Shown one piece after another: positions 46,314 to 54,818 of a stretch of 64,000 nt of DNA (position 1 is the stretch's first letter; each line of letters opens with the position of its first letter). Source of the stretch: Haloarcula pelagica (GTDB lineage Archaea; Halobacteriota; Halobacteria; Halobacteriales; Haloarculaceae); assembly GCF_030127105.1 (NCBI RefSeq), contig NZ_CP126161.1, forward strand, positions 3,465,923-3,529,922, read 5' to 3'. A model generated the notes under the pieces. The model ran no database searches. It had not been told where the DNA came from and was given only the letters and a program-made list of their open reading frames with translations. A program made the position numbers and the translations under genes.

Positions 46314-47375
46314 CTACACCTCGACACTGAAGGGAGCGTACTCGTCGGCACGAACGGCGAAGCCAGCCATGAGGTCGGCGGCCGCGTCGAGGTCGTCGGG
46401 ATCGATCACTTCGACGGGCGTGTGCATGTAGCGGTTCGGGATGCCGACGTTGACCGAGGGGATACCCCCGCGGGCGGTGTAGAAGGCGTCGGCGTCGGTC
46501 CCCGTTCGGAGGCCGGTCGCCTGCAACTGGATGTCGAGGTCGTCGGCCGCGCCGGTCTCTCTGAGCGCCTCGACGAGGACGGGGTGGTTCGCGCTGCCCC
46601 GAGAGACCGCGGGTCCCGCCCCCAGGTCGACGCCCGTCGAGCGGTCGCTCGGCGTGTCCGGGGAGTCGGTCGCGTGCGTGACATCTGCCGCGAGGACCGC
46701 GTCCGGTGCCAGCTCGAACCCGACCATCTTCGCGCCCTGGAGGCCGACCTCCTCTTGGACCGTCGAGACGGCGTGGACCGTCACGTCGGTGCCGCGCTCG
46801 GCCGCTCGCCGCAACCCTTCTGCGGCGGCCCAGATGCCGACCCGGTTGTCCATCCCGCGGGCCGAGAGGCGGCCGTTGGCCAGTTCACCGATCGTCTGGG
46901 TGAACGTCACCGGGTCCCCGCGGTCGACCAGTTCCTCGGCTTCGTCGCCGTCAGTCGCGCCCACGTCGACGTGTTGCTCGGCGATCTCCGGGACTTCGCC
47001 GTTCCCGTTTTGCTCCCGGAGGTGGATCGCCGTCTGACCGACGACGCCCGACACCGGGCCGTCGGCGCTGTGGATCGTGACGTGTTGGCCCCGCGAGACC
47101 GTCTTGTCCGACCCGCCGATCCGCGAGAGGCGGAGGAAGCCGTCGTCGGTGAAGTCCCGGACCATGAACCCGATCTCGTCGCCGTGGCCGGCCAGGGCCA
47201 CCGAGGGTTCGCCGCCCTCGACGGTCGCGACGGCGTTGCCGTAGTCGTCGACGGTCACGTCGTCCGCGAACTCACTGACGTAGTCGATCCAGACCCGCTG
47301 ACTGTCGGTCTCGTAGCCCGAGGGGCCCGGCGTCGACAGCAGCGATTCGAGGAACGCGCGTCGGTCGTCGTCCAT
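46314..47375 (-). CDS. M42-family metallopeptidase (TET-like aminopeptidase)
   Basis: A 353-residue peptidase that removes N-terminal residues from peptides as a dodecamer. Metal ligands are visible: His in 'ALAGHGDEIGFMV', Asp in 'ARGMDNRVG', catalytic Glu in 'VSTVQEEVGLQGA', Asp in 'VLAADVTHATDSP' and His in 'RYMHTPVEVI'. A membrane segment is absent, so it is cytoplasmic. ATG at 47375 starts 'MDDDRRAFLESLL'; a GTG two codons before is possible. Confidence 0.92.
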   Translation of the reverse strand: MDDDRRAFLESLLSTPGPSGYETDSQRVWIDYVSEFADDVTVDDYGNAVATVEGGEPSVALAGHGDEIGFMVRDFTDDGFLRLSRIGGSDKTVSRGQHVTIHSADGPVSGVVGQTAIHLREQNGNGEVPEIAEQHVDVGATDGDEAEELVDRGDPVTFTQTIGELANGRLSARGMDNRVGIWAAAEGLRRAAERGTDVTVHAVSTVQEEVGLQGAKMVGFELAPDAVLAADVTHATDSPDTPSDRSTGVDLGAGPAVSRGSANHPVLVEALRETGAADDLDIQLQATGLRTGTDADAFYTARGGIPSVNVGIPNRYMHTPVEVIDPDDLDAAADLMAGFAVRADEYAPFSVEV

Positions 47376-47449
47376 GGCCACCCGTTGCGCTGTCGCCGGT
47401 ATGAATCATCCGGAAAAGAGATAAACCACGCCCGTGTAGCTCCTCGTGT

Positions 47450-47686
47450 ATGACGAAGATCACGTTCTTCGAACTCCACCTCGACGGGTCGGAGTTCACG
47501 GCGAACGCACCGGGGAGCGGACAGAGCGAGACCGACGAAGAGTCGACGGCGACCGAGACGGACGACTCGGGCGCGAATCCGCTGGCTGCGCTCGTGGGCC
47601 TGGCGGTCCTCGTCGGCCTCGCCGTCGCCGCGAAGAAACTGCTGGGCGGTAGCGACGAACTGCCGTCGGTCGAAGCCGAGGAGTGA
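47450..47686 (+). CDS. Small C-terminally anchored membrane protein
   Basis: A 78-residue protein with a short N-terminal beta-strand part ('MTKITFFELHLDGSEFTANA'), an acidic linker and one hydrophobic helix ('ALVGLAVLVGLAVAAKKLLG') near the C-terminus. No family is recognised. It diverges from the M42 gene and precedes the metalloprotease-like gene by 46 bases. Confidence 0.65.
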   Translation: MTKITFFELHLDGSEFTANAPGSGQSETDEESTATETDDSGANPLAALVGLAVLVGLAVAAKKLLGGSDELPSVEAEE

Positions 47687-47732
47687 CGCCACCGGGGAGA
47701 AGGCCTATCCCGGTCGCCCCCGTCTTGCGGGT

Positions 47733-48682
47733 ATGGGCCTGTATCATAGCGTCCGTGCCGTCGCCGGGGCGTCCGGCGACGGTCCGATCGACTGGGCCGC
47801 CGTCGCAGAAGCCGCCAAGGAGTCGACCGAGCCGGGCGATCTGACCGTCTCCGACGCCGAGCGGACCGGCTACGCGACCGACGTGCGGGACGCACGCGAC
47901 CGGGTCCGGGCGGTCGGCGAGATCGACTTCGACCTCCCGGAGACCGTCGAGATCCAGCACCGCCACCACTGGATCGACGCCAACGTCGAGACGTTCAAGC
48001 GGGTGATGGCACCGATCGAACAGCAGGCCGACCACATCCCCGGTATCGCCCGGATCGTCAACACCGGGTCGATGGCTTTTGCCTCTCCTTCCTGGCCAAC
48101 AACGTCCTCGGCCAGTACGACCCGCTGTTGCTGGCCGACGGCGACGAGCACGCGCTGTACTTCGTCCGGCCGAACATCCGCCGGGTCGCGGACCAACTGA
48201 ACGTCGACGGCGACCGGTTCCGCCGCTGGATCGCCTTCCACGAGGTCACCCACGCCGCCGAGTTCGGCGCCGCGCCGTGGCTCTCCCAGCACATGGAAGA
48301 CGCGATGGAAGAGGCCGTCCAGAATCTCTCGGGCGGCAGCCTCGACCGCGAGTCGCTGGGCGAACTCGACACGACGATGACCGCCGTCGAGGGGTACGCG
48401 GAACTCCTGATGGATCGGGCCTTCGACGACGAGTACGACGACCTGCGAGCGAAGATCGACGCCAGGCGGCAGGGTCGAGGCCCCATCGCCGAACTGGTCA
48501 GAGAGCTGCTGGGCATGCGGATGAAACGCCAGCAGTACGAACGCGGGAAGGCCTTCTTCGACACCGTGGCCGACGCACGCGGCGTCGCGGCGGCGGGACG
48601 TGTCTGGGAGTCACCGGACAACCTCCCGACCGACGCCGAGATCGAGGACCCGCAGTTGTGGATCGACCGGATCGACCCCTGA
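47733..48682 (+). CDS. Zinc-dependent metalloprotease-like protein (DUF2342 type), frameshifted near 48081
   Basis: About 317 residues. N-terminal half ends at 'RIVNTGSMAF', after which the next frame gives 'LSFLANNVLGQYDPLLLADG'. The active-site-like 'WIAFHEVTHAAEFGAAPWL' holds H-E-x3-H-x2-E. C-terminal helices follow to 'DPQLWIDRIDP'. This family is known as a zinc-dependent metalloprotease or 'F420 biosynthesis associated' protein; its real substrate is not established. One lost base in a GG run near 48081 explains the break. Confidence 0.8.
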
Positions 48683-48752
48683 GAGCTACCGGCCGCCGAT
48701 GGAGGTGTGTCTACACCTGAGTGCTATACCGTTCCTATCGGTAGGATAGAGC

Positions 48753-49391
48753 GTGCCCACGAGCCAGTACGAACCGTCCGCGACGCTGAGGCCGGCCGCG
48801 CCCGACGGCTACGGCGACCCGGAGGAGTTTCACTACTCGCTGCCGATTATGTTGGCGCTGATCCTGCTATTGGTCGGTCCAGCGCTGTTCGTGTTCGGGA
48901 CGCTCCTGTGGGACGGCCAGGGCGCCGCACTGGCCGACTTCTTCGGTGTCACGGTCACGGACGACGCGGGCTTCGAAGCGACCATCCCGATCGCTATCGG
49001 CGGCGTGTTCGTCGCCGCCGTCGTGGTCGTCACCGTCCTCCACGAACTCGTCCACGGGCTCGTGTTCCGACTCCAGGGCTACCGCGTCTCCTACGGCGCG
49101 GCCCCGCAACTGGGCGCGTTCTACGCCGCCGCGTTCCACCAGTTCCAGGCCCGGAACGACACGATCCTCGTCGGGATCGCGCCGCTGATCGTGCTCGACG
49201 CGCTCCTGGTTCCACTGTTTTTCGTGCCGATCCCGGTGGTGGCGGTGTTCGCGTTCGTCGCGGTGCTTTTCAACACGCTGGGGGCCGCCGGTGACATCTA
49301 CCTCCTGGCGCGACTGCTCCGGATGCCGAGGGGCACGCTGTTGTACGACAGCGACATCCGTCACTCCTACGTCCTCTATCCCGAAGCCTGA
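48753..49391 (+). CDS. DUF3267-type membrane metalloprotease
   Basis: A 212-residue membrane protein with four to five helices and an M50-like zinc motif 'VLHELVHGLVFRLQGYRVSY' (H-E-x2-H). A cytoplasmic N-terminus precedes 'YSLPIMLALILLLVGPALFV'. The GTG at 48753 lies about 26 bases after CTATAC, so it is probably leaderless. The second part of the M50 motif (aspartate near helix four) is 'IAPLIVLDALL'. Substrate unknown. Confidence 0.85.
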   Translation: MPTSQYEPSATLRPAAPDGYGDPEEFHYSLPIMLALILLLVGPALFVFGTLLWDGQGAALADFFGVTVTDDAGFEATIPIAIGGVFVAAVVVVTVLHELVHGLVFRLQGYRVSYGAAPQLGAFYAAAFHQFQARNDTILVGIAPLIVLDALLVPLFFVPIPVVAVFAFVAVLFNTLGAAGDIYLLARLLRMPRGTLLYDSDIRHSYVLYPEA

Positions 49392-49502
49392 CACGGACCG
49401 GTCGCCGTCGCCGCTCTGTCGGTTCGTCGGCACCTCGCCGATCGATTAAAACCCGGTTTGAACGAACGGTATCTTATCAGCACTGTCCGGTGAACGACCG
49501 GT

Positions 49503-51527
49503 ATGCGAACGCAGTACACCGCCGCCCTGTTCGTCGCGCTGCTCGTCGTGTCGCTCGTCGCGGCCGGCACCGGCTTCGCCGTGGTACCCCCGGGAGGCGA
49601 CGCCCCGTCCAGTCAGAACGCGACCGGGCCAGCAGCCCCGACACCTGCCGACGGTTCCGAAACTGGCGCGACCGGTGCCGTCGCCCAGTTCGGTTCCGAG
49701 GCCGCGTTCGACGGCTACGTCAGCCAGGGACTGCTCCGGACCGAACAGCGCCAGCCCCGCTCACGACTGGTGTTCGACAACACACTCGAACTGACCACAG
49801 ACACCCCCCAGGCGGCGAACTTCGCAGCCGGTGACGGCGGCGGGAGCACGACCACGGCCGAGGCACCGTCGCGCGTCGGCACGACGAACGTCCAGATCGC
49901 CGGCATCGACGAACCGGACCGGCTCAAGACCGACGGCCGGAACTTCTACTACGCACCGTCCCGGCCACGGGGACACGTCCCCGTCTTCCGGCCCCGCGGT
50001 CGCCCGGCGGACGTGTCGCCGCCGGCGGCGTCCGACCACGACACGCACGTCGTCGACGTGACCGAGCCGGCGGCGCCGTCGGCCATCGGCGAGATCGACG
50101 ACTCCGGGAAACTCCTCCAGACCGGCGACACGCTGGTCGTCGTCGGCCACCGCACGATCACCGGCTACGACGTGAGCGACCCCGAATCCCCCGAGCAGGC
50201 CTGGGAGCACCCGCTGAACCACACCGCCGTGACCGCCCGGATGCAGAACGGCACCGTCTATCTCGTCACGCGGTCCGGCGTGAGCCTCGACACGCCGTGT
50301 CCGATCACCCCTCTCGGTGGCGACCACACGATCCCCTGTGGTGATGTCTACCGGCCCGGTACACAGATCCCGGTCGACGCGACCTACACGGCGCTGTCGA
50401 TCGACGCCGCTGGCGGGACGGTCGAGGACTCGGTCACCTTCGTCGGGACCAGCCGGAACACGGTCGTCCACATGTCCCCGGACGCGCTGTACGTGACGTA
50501 CACCGATTCGACGAGCCACGCCCGGCAACTGGGCGCGTTCCTCCGGACCGAGTTCGACGAGACGCCCGCGCACGTCGAGGAGCGGATCGCGGAGATCCAG
50601 TCCTACGATATCTCCGCCCGGGCGACGAACCGGGAGATCGACCGAGTGTTCGAGCAGTGGCTCGCGACGCTGCCCACGGAGGAACGTAAGCGACTCCGCG
50701 AGGCGTTTACCCGGGAGTTCGCCGACTACCGTGCCGCCAGACAGCGCAACGCGACCACGACCGGGATCGTCCGTCTCGCGGTCGACGGGACGGCCCTCTC
50801 CGTCGAAGCGACCGGTACGGTCCCGGGCAGACCGCTGAACCAGTTCTCGATGGACCATCACGAGGGGACGCTGCGGATCACGACGACGATCCCCGCGGTC
50901 GGGAGCGCCGACAGCGCGAACGACCTCTACGTCCTCGACAGCCGAACCCTGGACGAACGCGGTGCGGTGACCGACATGGGCGTCACCGAGCGCGTCTACT
51001 CCGTCCGGTACGTCGACGAGACGGCCTACGTCGTCACGTTCCGCCGGATCGACCCCTTCCACGTCGTCGACCTCTCGGACCCGGACGAACCCGAGGTGAC
51101 CGGCGAACTGAAACTCCCCGGCTTCTCGTCGTACCTCCACCCGATCGACGACGACCACGTCCTCGGGATCGGGAAGGAAGACGGGGCGGTCAAGACCGTC
51201 CTGTTCGATGTCTCCGACCCGTCGGACCCGTCGATCGACGATCAGCGGGTCCGACACACCCGCCACTGGTCGGCGATCTCACGGAGCCACCACGCCTTCA
51301 CTATCGACCGCAAACACGGCGTCTTCGTCCTCCCGACCGGTGAGGACGCCATTGTCGTGAACTACACCGACGGCTCGCTGTCCGAGACGGCGACGGTTCG
51401 GACCGATGGGACCGTCACGCGCACTCGATACGTCGAGGACTACCTCTACGTGTTCAGCGGCGAGGAAGTCGTCGTGGTGGACGAACGAACCTGGGACCGG
51501 GAGACGACGCTCGCGCTGGAGAACTGA
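49503..51527 (+). CDS. Secreted beta-propeller domain protein
   Basis: A 674-residue exported protein. Sec-type signal peptide 'LFVALLVVSLVAAGTGFAVV', then a Ser/Thr/Ala-rich region and a long beta-propeller made of repeats with 'D-x-x-x-P' turns ('HVVDLSDPDEPEVTGELKLP', 'KTVLFDVSDPSDPSIDDQRV'). 'NVQIAGIDEPDRLKTDGRNF' is diagnostic of this haloarchaeal/bacterial family (Beta_propel). Surface function unknown. An AT-rich TATCTTATC element lies about 28 bases upstream of the ATG. Confidence 0.85.
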   Translation: MRTQYTAALFVALLVVSLVAAGTGFAVVPPGGDAPSSQNATGPAAPTPADGSETGATGAVAQFGSEAAFDGYVSQGLLRTEQRQPRSRLVFDNTLELTTDTPQAANFAAGDGGGSTTTAEAPSRVGTTNVQIAGIDEPDRLKTDGRNFYYAPSRPRGHVPVFRPRGRPADVSPPAASDHDTHVVDVTEPAAPSAIGEIDDSGKLLQTGDTLVVVGHRTITGYDVSDPESPEQAWEHPLNHTAVTARMQNGTVYLVTRSGVSLDTPCPITPLGGDHTIPCGDVYRPGTQIPVDATYTALSIDAAGGTVEDSVTFVGTSRNTVVHMSPDALYVTYTDSTSHARQLGAFLRTEFDETPAHVEERIAEIQSYDISARATNREIDRVFEQWLATLPTEERKRLREAFTREFADYRAARQRNATTTGIVRLAVDGTALSVEATGTVPGRPLNQFSMDHHEGTLRITTTIPAVGSADSANDLYVLDSRTLDERGAVTDMGVTERVYSVRYVDETAYVVTFRRIDPFHVVDLSDPDEPEVTGELKLPGFSSYLHPIDDDHVLGIGKEDGAVKTVLFDVSDPSDPSIDDQRVRHTRHWSAISRSHHAFTIDRKHGVFVLPTGEDAIVVNYTDGSLSETATVRTDGTVTRTRYVEDYLYVFSGEEVVVVDERTWDRETTLALEN

Positions 51528-51874
51528 CTACTTCCGATTTCGGCCCGGTGACTGGCCGTTACCGTCGGCTGCGCGCGGGTGCTCGTCCTCGGTGCGCTGT
51601 TGCTCGCGCAGCGCCTCGCCCGGCGTCCGACCGCGCTGGACCGGATCGTTCCGTTCCTCGTAAGCGATGCCGCCGATGCTGTCGGGGATCGTGAACCAGG
51701 CGAGGACGCCACCCACCGCGGTGGCGCCGACGGTCGCACCGGCCACGAGCGAGAGCGGGCACCGCTGTACAGCGTCACCAGCCCCATCGACAGGCCGACA
51801 AGCAGCGCGAACCCGATCTTCAGCCGTTTGACGAAGACCTTCCGGTCGTCGTCGGAGATGGAGGGGCCGACCAT
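51528..51874 (-). CDS. Small two-helix membrane protein, frameshifted near 51762
   Basis: Start 'MVGPSISDDDRKVFVKRLKI' with a helix 'GFALLVGLSMGLVTLYSG'; then a lost C in a CCC run near 51755-51760 moves 'PLSLVAGATVGATAVGGVL' and 'AWFTIPDSIGGIAYEERNDP' into the next frame, which ends at 51528. About 115 residues with two helices and a charged C-terminal tail. Conserved-looking; function unknown. The gene upstream on this strand starts after it in transcript order is at 51900-52445 and lies 25 bases away. Confidence 0.65.
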
Positions 51875-51899
51875 CAGCGCTCACCCACCCCAGCACCCA

Positions 51900-52445
51900 T
51901 CAGTAGAACCCCCGCTCGACATCCTCGTCGATAACGTCCTCGAACTCCTTGTCGAGAAGCTCTTCGGCCTCCTCGAAGGTGTCGGTGAGGTCGTCCATCC
52001 GTTCGGGGCGGTCGTGCTGTTCGAACTCCATCGGGCCGTAGGCGGGCGAGTCGACGGCGTCCATGATGTCTTCGAGCATCGCTTTCGGTGTCGTCGGGGC
52101 GTCGGCGTGCGTTTCGAGGACCGTCTCTAGCTTCTGTGCTTTCTCCTCGGCCTCGTCTTCGTCGTCGACACCCTGCTGGACGCCGAACAGGCCGCTCCCC
52201 TCCTCGGGAAAGAGCGGATCGATGTCGTCGTCGATCCGCCGGGCGACCTGCGAACCGACCCCCTGGACCTCGAAGGGGTTCTTCGCGTAGGTCTTCATCT
52301 GGTAGACGCCCGCATCGGGGTGGCCGAAGTAGATGTCCTCGCCGATTCCGTTCGCGCGGTCGCCCCCGACGGCTCGCCAGCCGCCCGGGTCGGCACTGCT
52401 CTCCGTAACGTCGTCGAGGATATCCTGCCAGTCACGAACGCGCAT
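51900..52445 (-). CDS. Conserved-looking acidic hypothetical protein
   Basis: A 181-residue, very acidic soluble protein beginning 'MRVRDWQDILDDVTESSADP' and containing 'GIGEDIYFGHPDAGVYQMKT' and a helical acidic second half. No family known to me. It is upstream of the two-helix membrane protein on the same strand (25-base gap), a likely pair. ATG at 52445 is used because the longer open frame upstream is unlike coding sequence. Confidence 0.65.
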   Translation of the reverse strand: MRVRDWQDILDDVTESSADPGGWRAVGGDRANGIGEDIYFGHPDAGVYQMKTYAKNPFEVQGVGSQVARRIDDDIDPLFPEEGSGLFGVQQGVDDEDEAEEKAQKLETVLETHADAPTTPKAMLEDIMDAVDSPAYGPMEFEQHDRPERMDDLTDTFEEAEELLDKEFEDVIDEDVERGFY

Positions 52446-52551
52446 TGTCGATTCGATGTTCGGTCCGGCACCGAATGAAGGCATCGGTCCGTGAGAGAAG
52501 CTGACGCGCCGGCACCGAACCCTTTTCCAGGCCGGCGCCGCCACCGCCGGT

Positions 52552-52929
52552 ATGGAGAGTGAGGCGAACGTGCTCGGGGGCGACCTCGACGACTGCTCGA
52601 TGGACCCCCTGACGGGGTTCATGCGGGACGGCTACTGCTACCCCCTCCAGCGCGACCCGGGGCGACACGAGATCTGTGCGGTGATGACCGAGTCGTTCCT
52701 CCAGTACAGCAAGGCACAGGGCAACGACCTGGTCACGCCCAGACCGGAGCTGAACTTTCCGGGACTGGACCCGGGCGACCGCTGGTGTGTCTGTGTCCCG
52801 CGATGGACCGAGGCCGAGGAGGCGGGCCACGCGCCCCCGGTCGTCCTCGACGCGACGAGCGAGGCGGTGCTGGAGGACGTTCCCCTGGAGACCCTGCGGG
52901 CGTACGCCCACGGCGAGAACGGAGACTGA
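52552..52929 (+). CDS. DUF2237-family protein
   Basis: A 125-residue protein with every conserved DUF2237 block: 'NVLGGDLDDCSMDPLTGFMR', 'DGYCYPLQRDPGRHEICAVM', 'QGNDLVTPRPELNFPGLDPG', 'DRWCVCVPRWTEAEEAGHAP'. Conserved cysteines and histidine suggest metal or redox chemistry; the function is unknown in all organisms. ATG at 52552 is close to a possible promoter. Confidence 0.9.
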   Translation: MESEANVLGGDLDDCSMDPLTGFMRDGYCYPLQRDPGRHEICAVMTESFLQYSKAQGNDLVTPRPELNFPGLDPGDRWCVCVPRWTEAEEAGHAPPVVLDATSEAVLEDVPLETLRAYAHGENGD

Positions 52930-53082
52930 CCCCTCGAACGCGGTGTCGTTTCAATTGCTGCGTTCCCGAATCCCGTCGATCCAGTCCGGAGCGCCGCGCT
53001 CCGGTGGCTTTCCGCTCATATTATCAGAATTTGAGAAGCGCGGAGAACGTTAAAGACCGTCTCCGGGGGAGATACACGTAAC

Positions 53083-54786
53083 ATGATCGACAGCCCGATC
53101 GCGTGGTACAAACGACAGATACGACGGTCGCTCGATCTCGTCGGTGTCGCCGACTCGATCGAACGGAAAGTACTGGCGGCTGTGGCGATCCAGTTCGGTG
53201 TCTCCGTCGGGACGGCCGTCGTCGCGCTGGCGGTCGACGGCCTCCTCCAAGTCGTCCTCGTGGGGGTGTTGCTCGCGGGGGCCGCCGTCGCCTTCACCAA
53301 CACGGTCTTCATCACCCGCGAGGACCTGGTCGACCCGATCACGACGCTGGCCGACCGTGCGGACCGGATCGCCAGCGGCGAGGTTGACGTGGCGGTTCCC
53401 GAACACGACCAGGACGACGAGGTCGGCAGCCTCGTCGACTCGTTCGGTGCGATGCAGGGCCACCTCGATGTCGTCTCCCGGCAGGCCGACGCCCTCTCGC
53501 GCCAGGCGTTCGACGACGAGATCCTGGAGACGGAGGTGCCCGGGACCTTCGGTGAGTCGCTGGACCGGATGGCCGACAACCTCGAAGCCTACACGACCGA
53601 ACTCCAGGAGATGACCGCACAACTGGAGACCCGTTCCGAGCGGCTCCAGGAACTCGTCGAGGCTTTCGGCGCGGCCGCCGAGCAGGCCAAAGACGGCGAC
53701 CTCACGGCGACGATCGACCTCGATGTCGAGGGGAACGACGACGAGGCCGTCGACGCGGTCGTCCGGAACTACAACGAACTCGTCGGGACGCTCTCCGAGA
53801 CGCTCGGAGAGGTCACGACCTTCGCCGGGTCGGTCTCGGAGGCCAGCAGCCGAGTCAGCGAGAGCATGGCCGAGGTCGACCGGGCGAGCGACGAGATCGC
53901 CCGGTCGGTACAGGAGATCTCGTCGGGCGCGAGCACGCAGACCGACCTCCACGACGATGTGGCGAGCGAGATGAACACCCTCTCGGCCACCGTCGAGGAG
54001 ATCGCCGCGACCGCGGACGACGCGGCCAGTACCGCCCGGACCGCTGCCGAACGCGGCCAGCAGGGCCGCGACGAGGTCGCCGACGCCATCGAGGAACTCG
54101 ATCGCCTGGAGGAGCGGATCGACCACATCGCCGAGTCCGTCGAGGGACTGGTCGACCACGTCGCGGAGGTCGACGACATCATCGGGGTCATCTCCGAAGT
54201 CGCCGAGGAGACGAACATGCTCGCGCTGAACGCCTCGATCGAGGCCGCCCGCGCCGACGAGTCGGGCGCCGGCTTCGCCGTCGTCGCCGACGAGGTCAAA
54301 GCCCTGGCCGAGGAGACCCGCGACTCCGCCGACGACATCTCCGGGCTCATCGAGGAGGTCCAGGACGCCGCCCAGCACACTGCCGGCGACGTTCGGGAGA
54401 TGCACGACCAGGTGACCGACTCGACGAGCACGATCGAATCGGCCCTGCGGGACTTCGAGGACATCGTCGACGTGGTGGGCGAGGTCGACGAAGCCATGCA
54501 GGAGATCTCCGACGCGACCGCCGAGCAGGCCGAGACGACCCAGGAGGTCGTCACGATGGTCGAGGAGGTCGGCGAGGTCAGCGACCGGACCAGCCAGGAG
54601 GCCGAGAGCGCCGCCGCGGCGACCGAGGAACAGACCGCGACGATCACCGAGGTCAGCAACGACATCGAGGGTGTCGCCGGCCGGACCGACGACCTGATGG
54701 CGCTGCTGTCGACGTTCGAGCTAGCGGACGACGCGACGCCGACCGTCGAGGATCGCCCGACGGCCGTCGCGGACGGCGGCCGCTGA
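53083..54786 (+). CDS. Methyl-accepting chemotaxis transducer (Htr-type) with minimal sensor
   Basis: A 567-residue transducer. Two membrane helices (about residues 29-51 and 56-76) are separated by only about four residues, so no extracellular sensor domain exists. A HAMP domain follows ('[20 protein letters not shown]', to residue 128), a second HAMP-like region, and the signalling tip '[20 protein letters not shown]' with '[20 protein letters not shown]'. It would pair with CheA and CheW. Such short-looped transducers often take signals from a partner membrane receptor or from the membrane itself. Confidence 0.9.
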   Translation: MIDSPIAWYKRQIRRSLDLVGVADSIERKVLAAVAIQFGVSVGTAVVALAVDGLLQVVLVGVLLAGAAVAFTNTVFITREDLVDPITTLADRADRIASGEVDVAVPEHDQDDEVGSLVDSFGAMQGHLDVVSRQADALSRQAFDDEILETEVPGTFGESLDRMADNLEAYTTELQEMTAQLETRSERLQELVEAFGAAAEQAKDGDLTATIDLDVEGNDDEAVDAVVRNYNELVGTLSETLGEVTTFAGSVSEASSRVSESMAEVDRASDEIARSVQEISSGASTQTDLHDDVASEMNTLSATVEEIAATADDAASTARTAAERGQQGRDEVADAIEELDRLEERIDHIAESVEGLVDHVAEVDDIIGVISEVAEETNMLALNASIEAARADESGAGFAVVADEVKALAEETRDSADDISGLIEEVQDAAQHTAGDVREMHDQVTDSTSTIESALRDFEDIVDVVGEVDEAMQEISDATAEQAETTQEVVTMVEEVGEVSDRTSQEAESAAAATEEQTATITEVSNDIEGVAGRTDDLMALLSTFELADDATPTVEDRPTAVADGGR

Positions 54787-54818
54787 TCCCCACCGACAGC
54801 GTTTTTCCGTGGCTCCCC

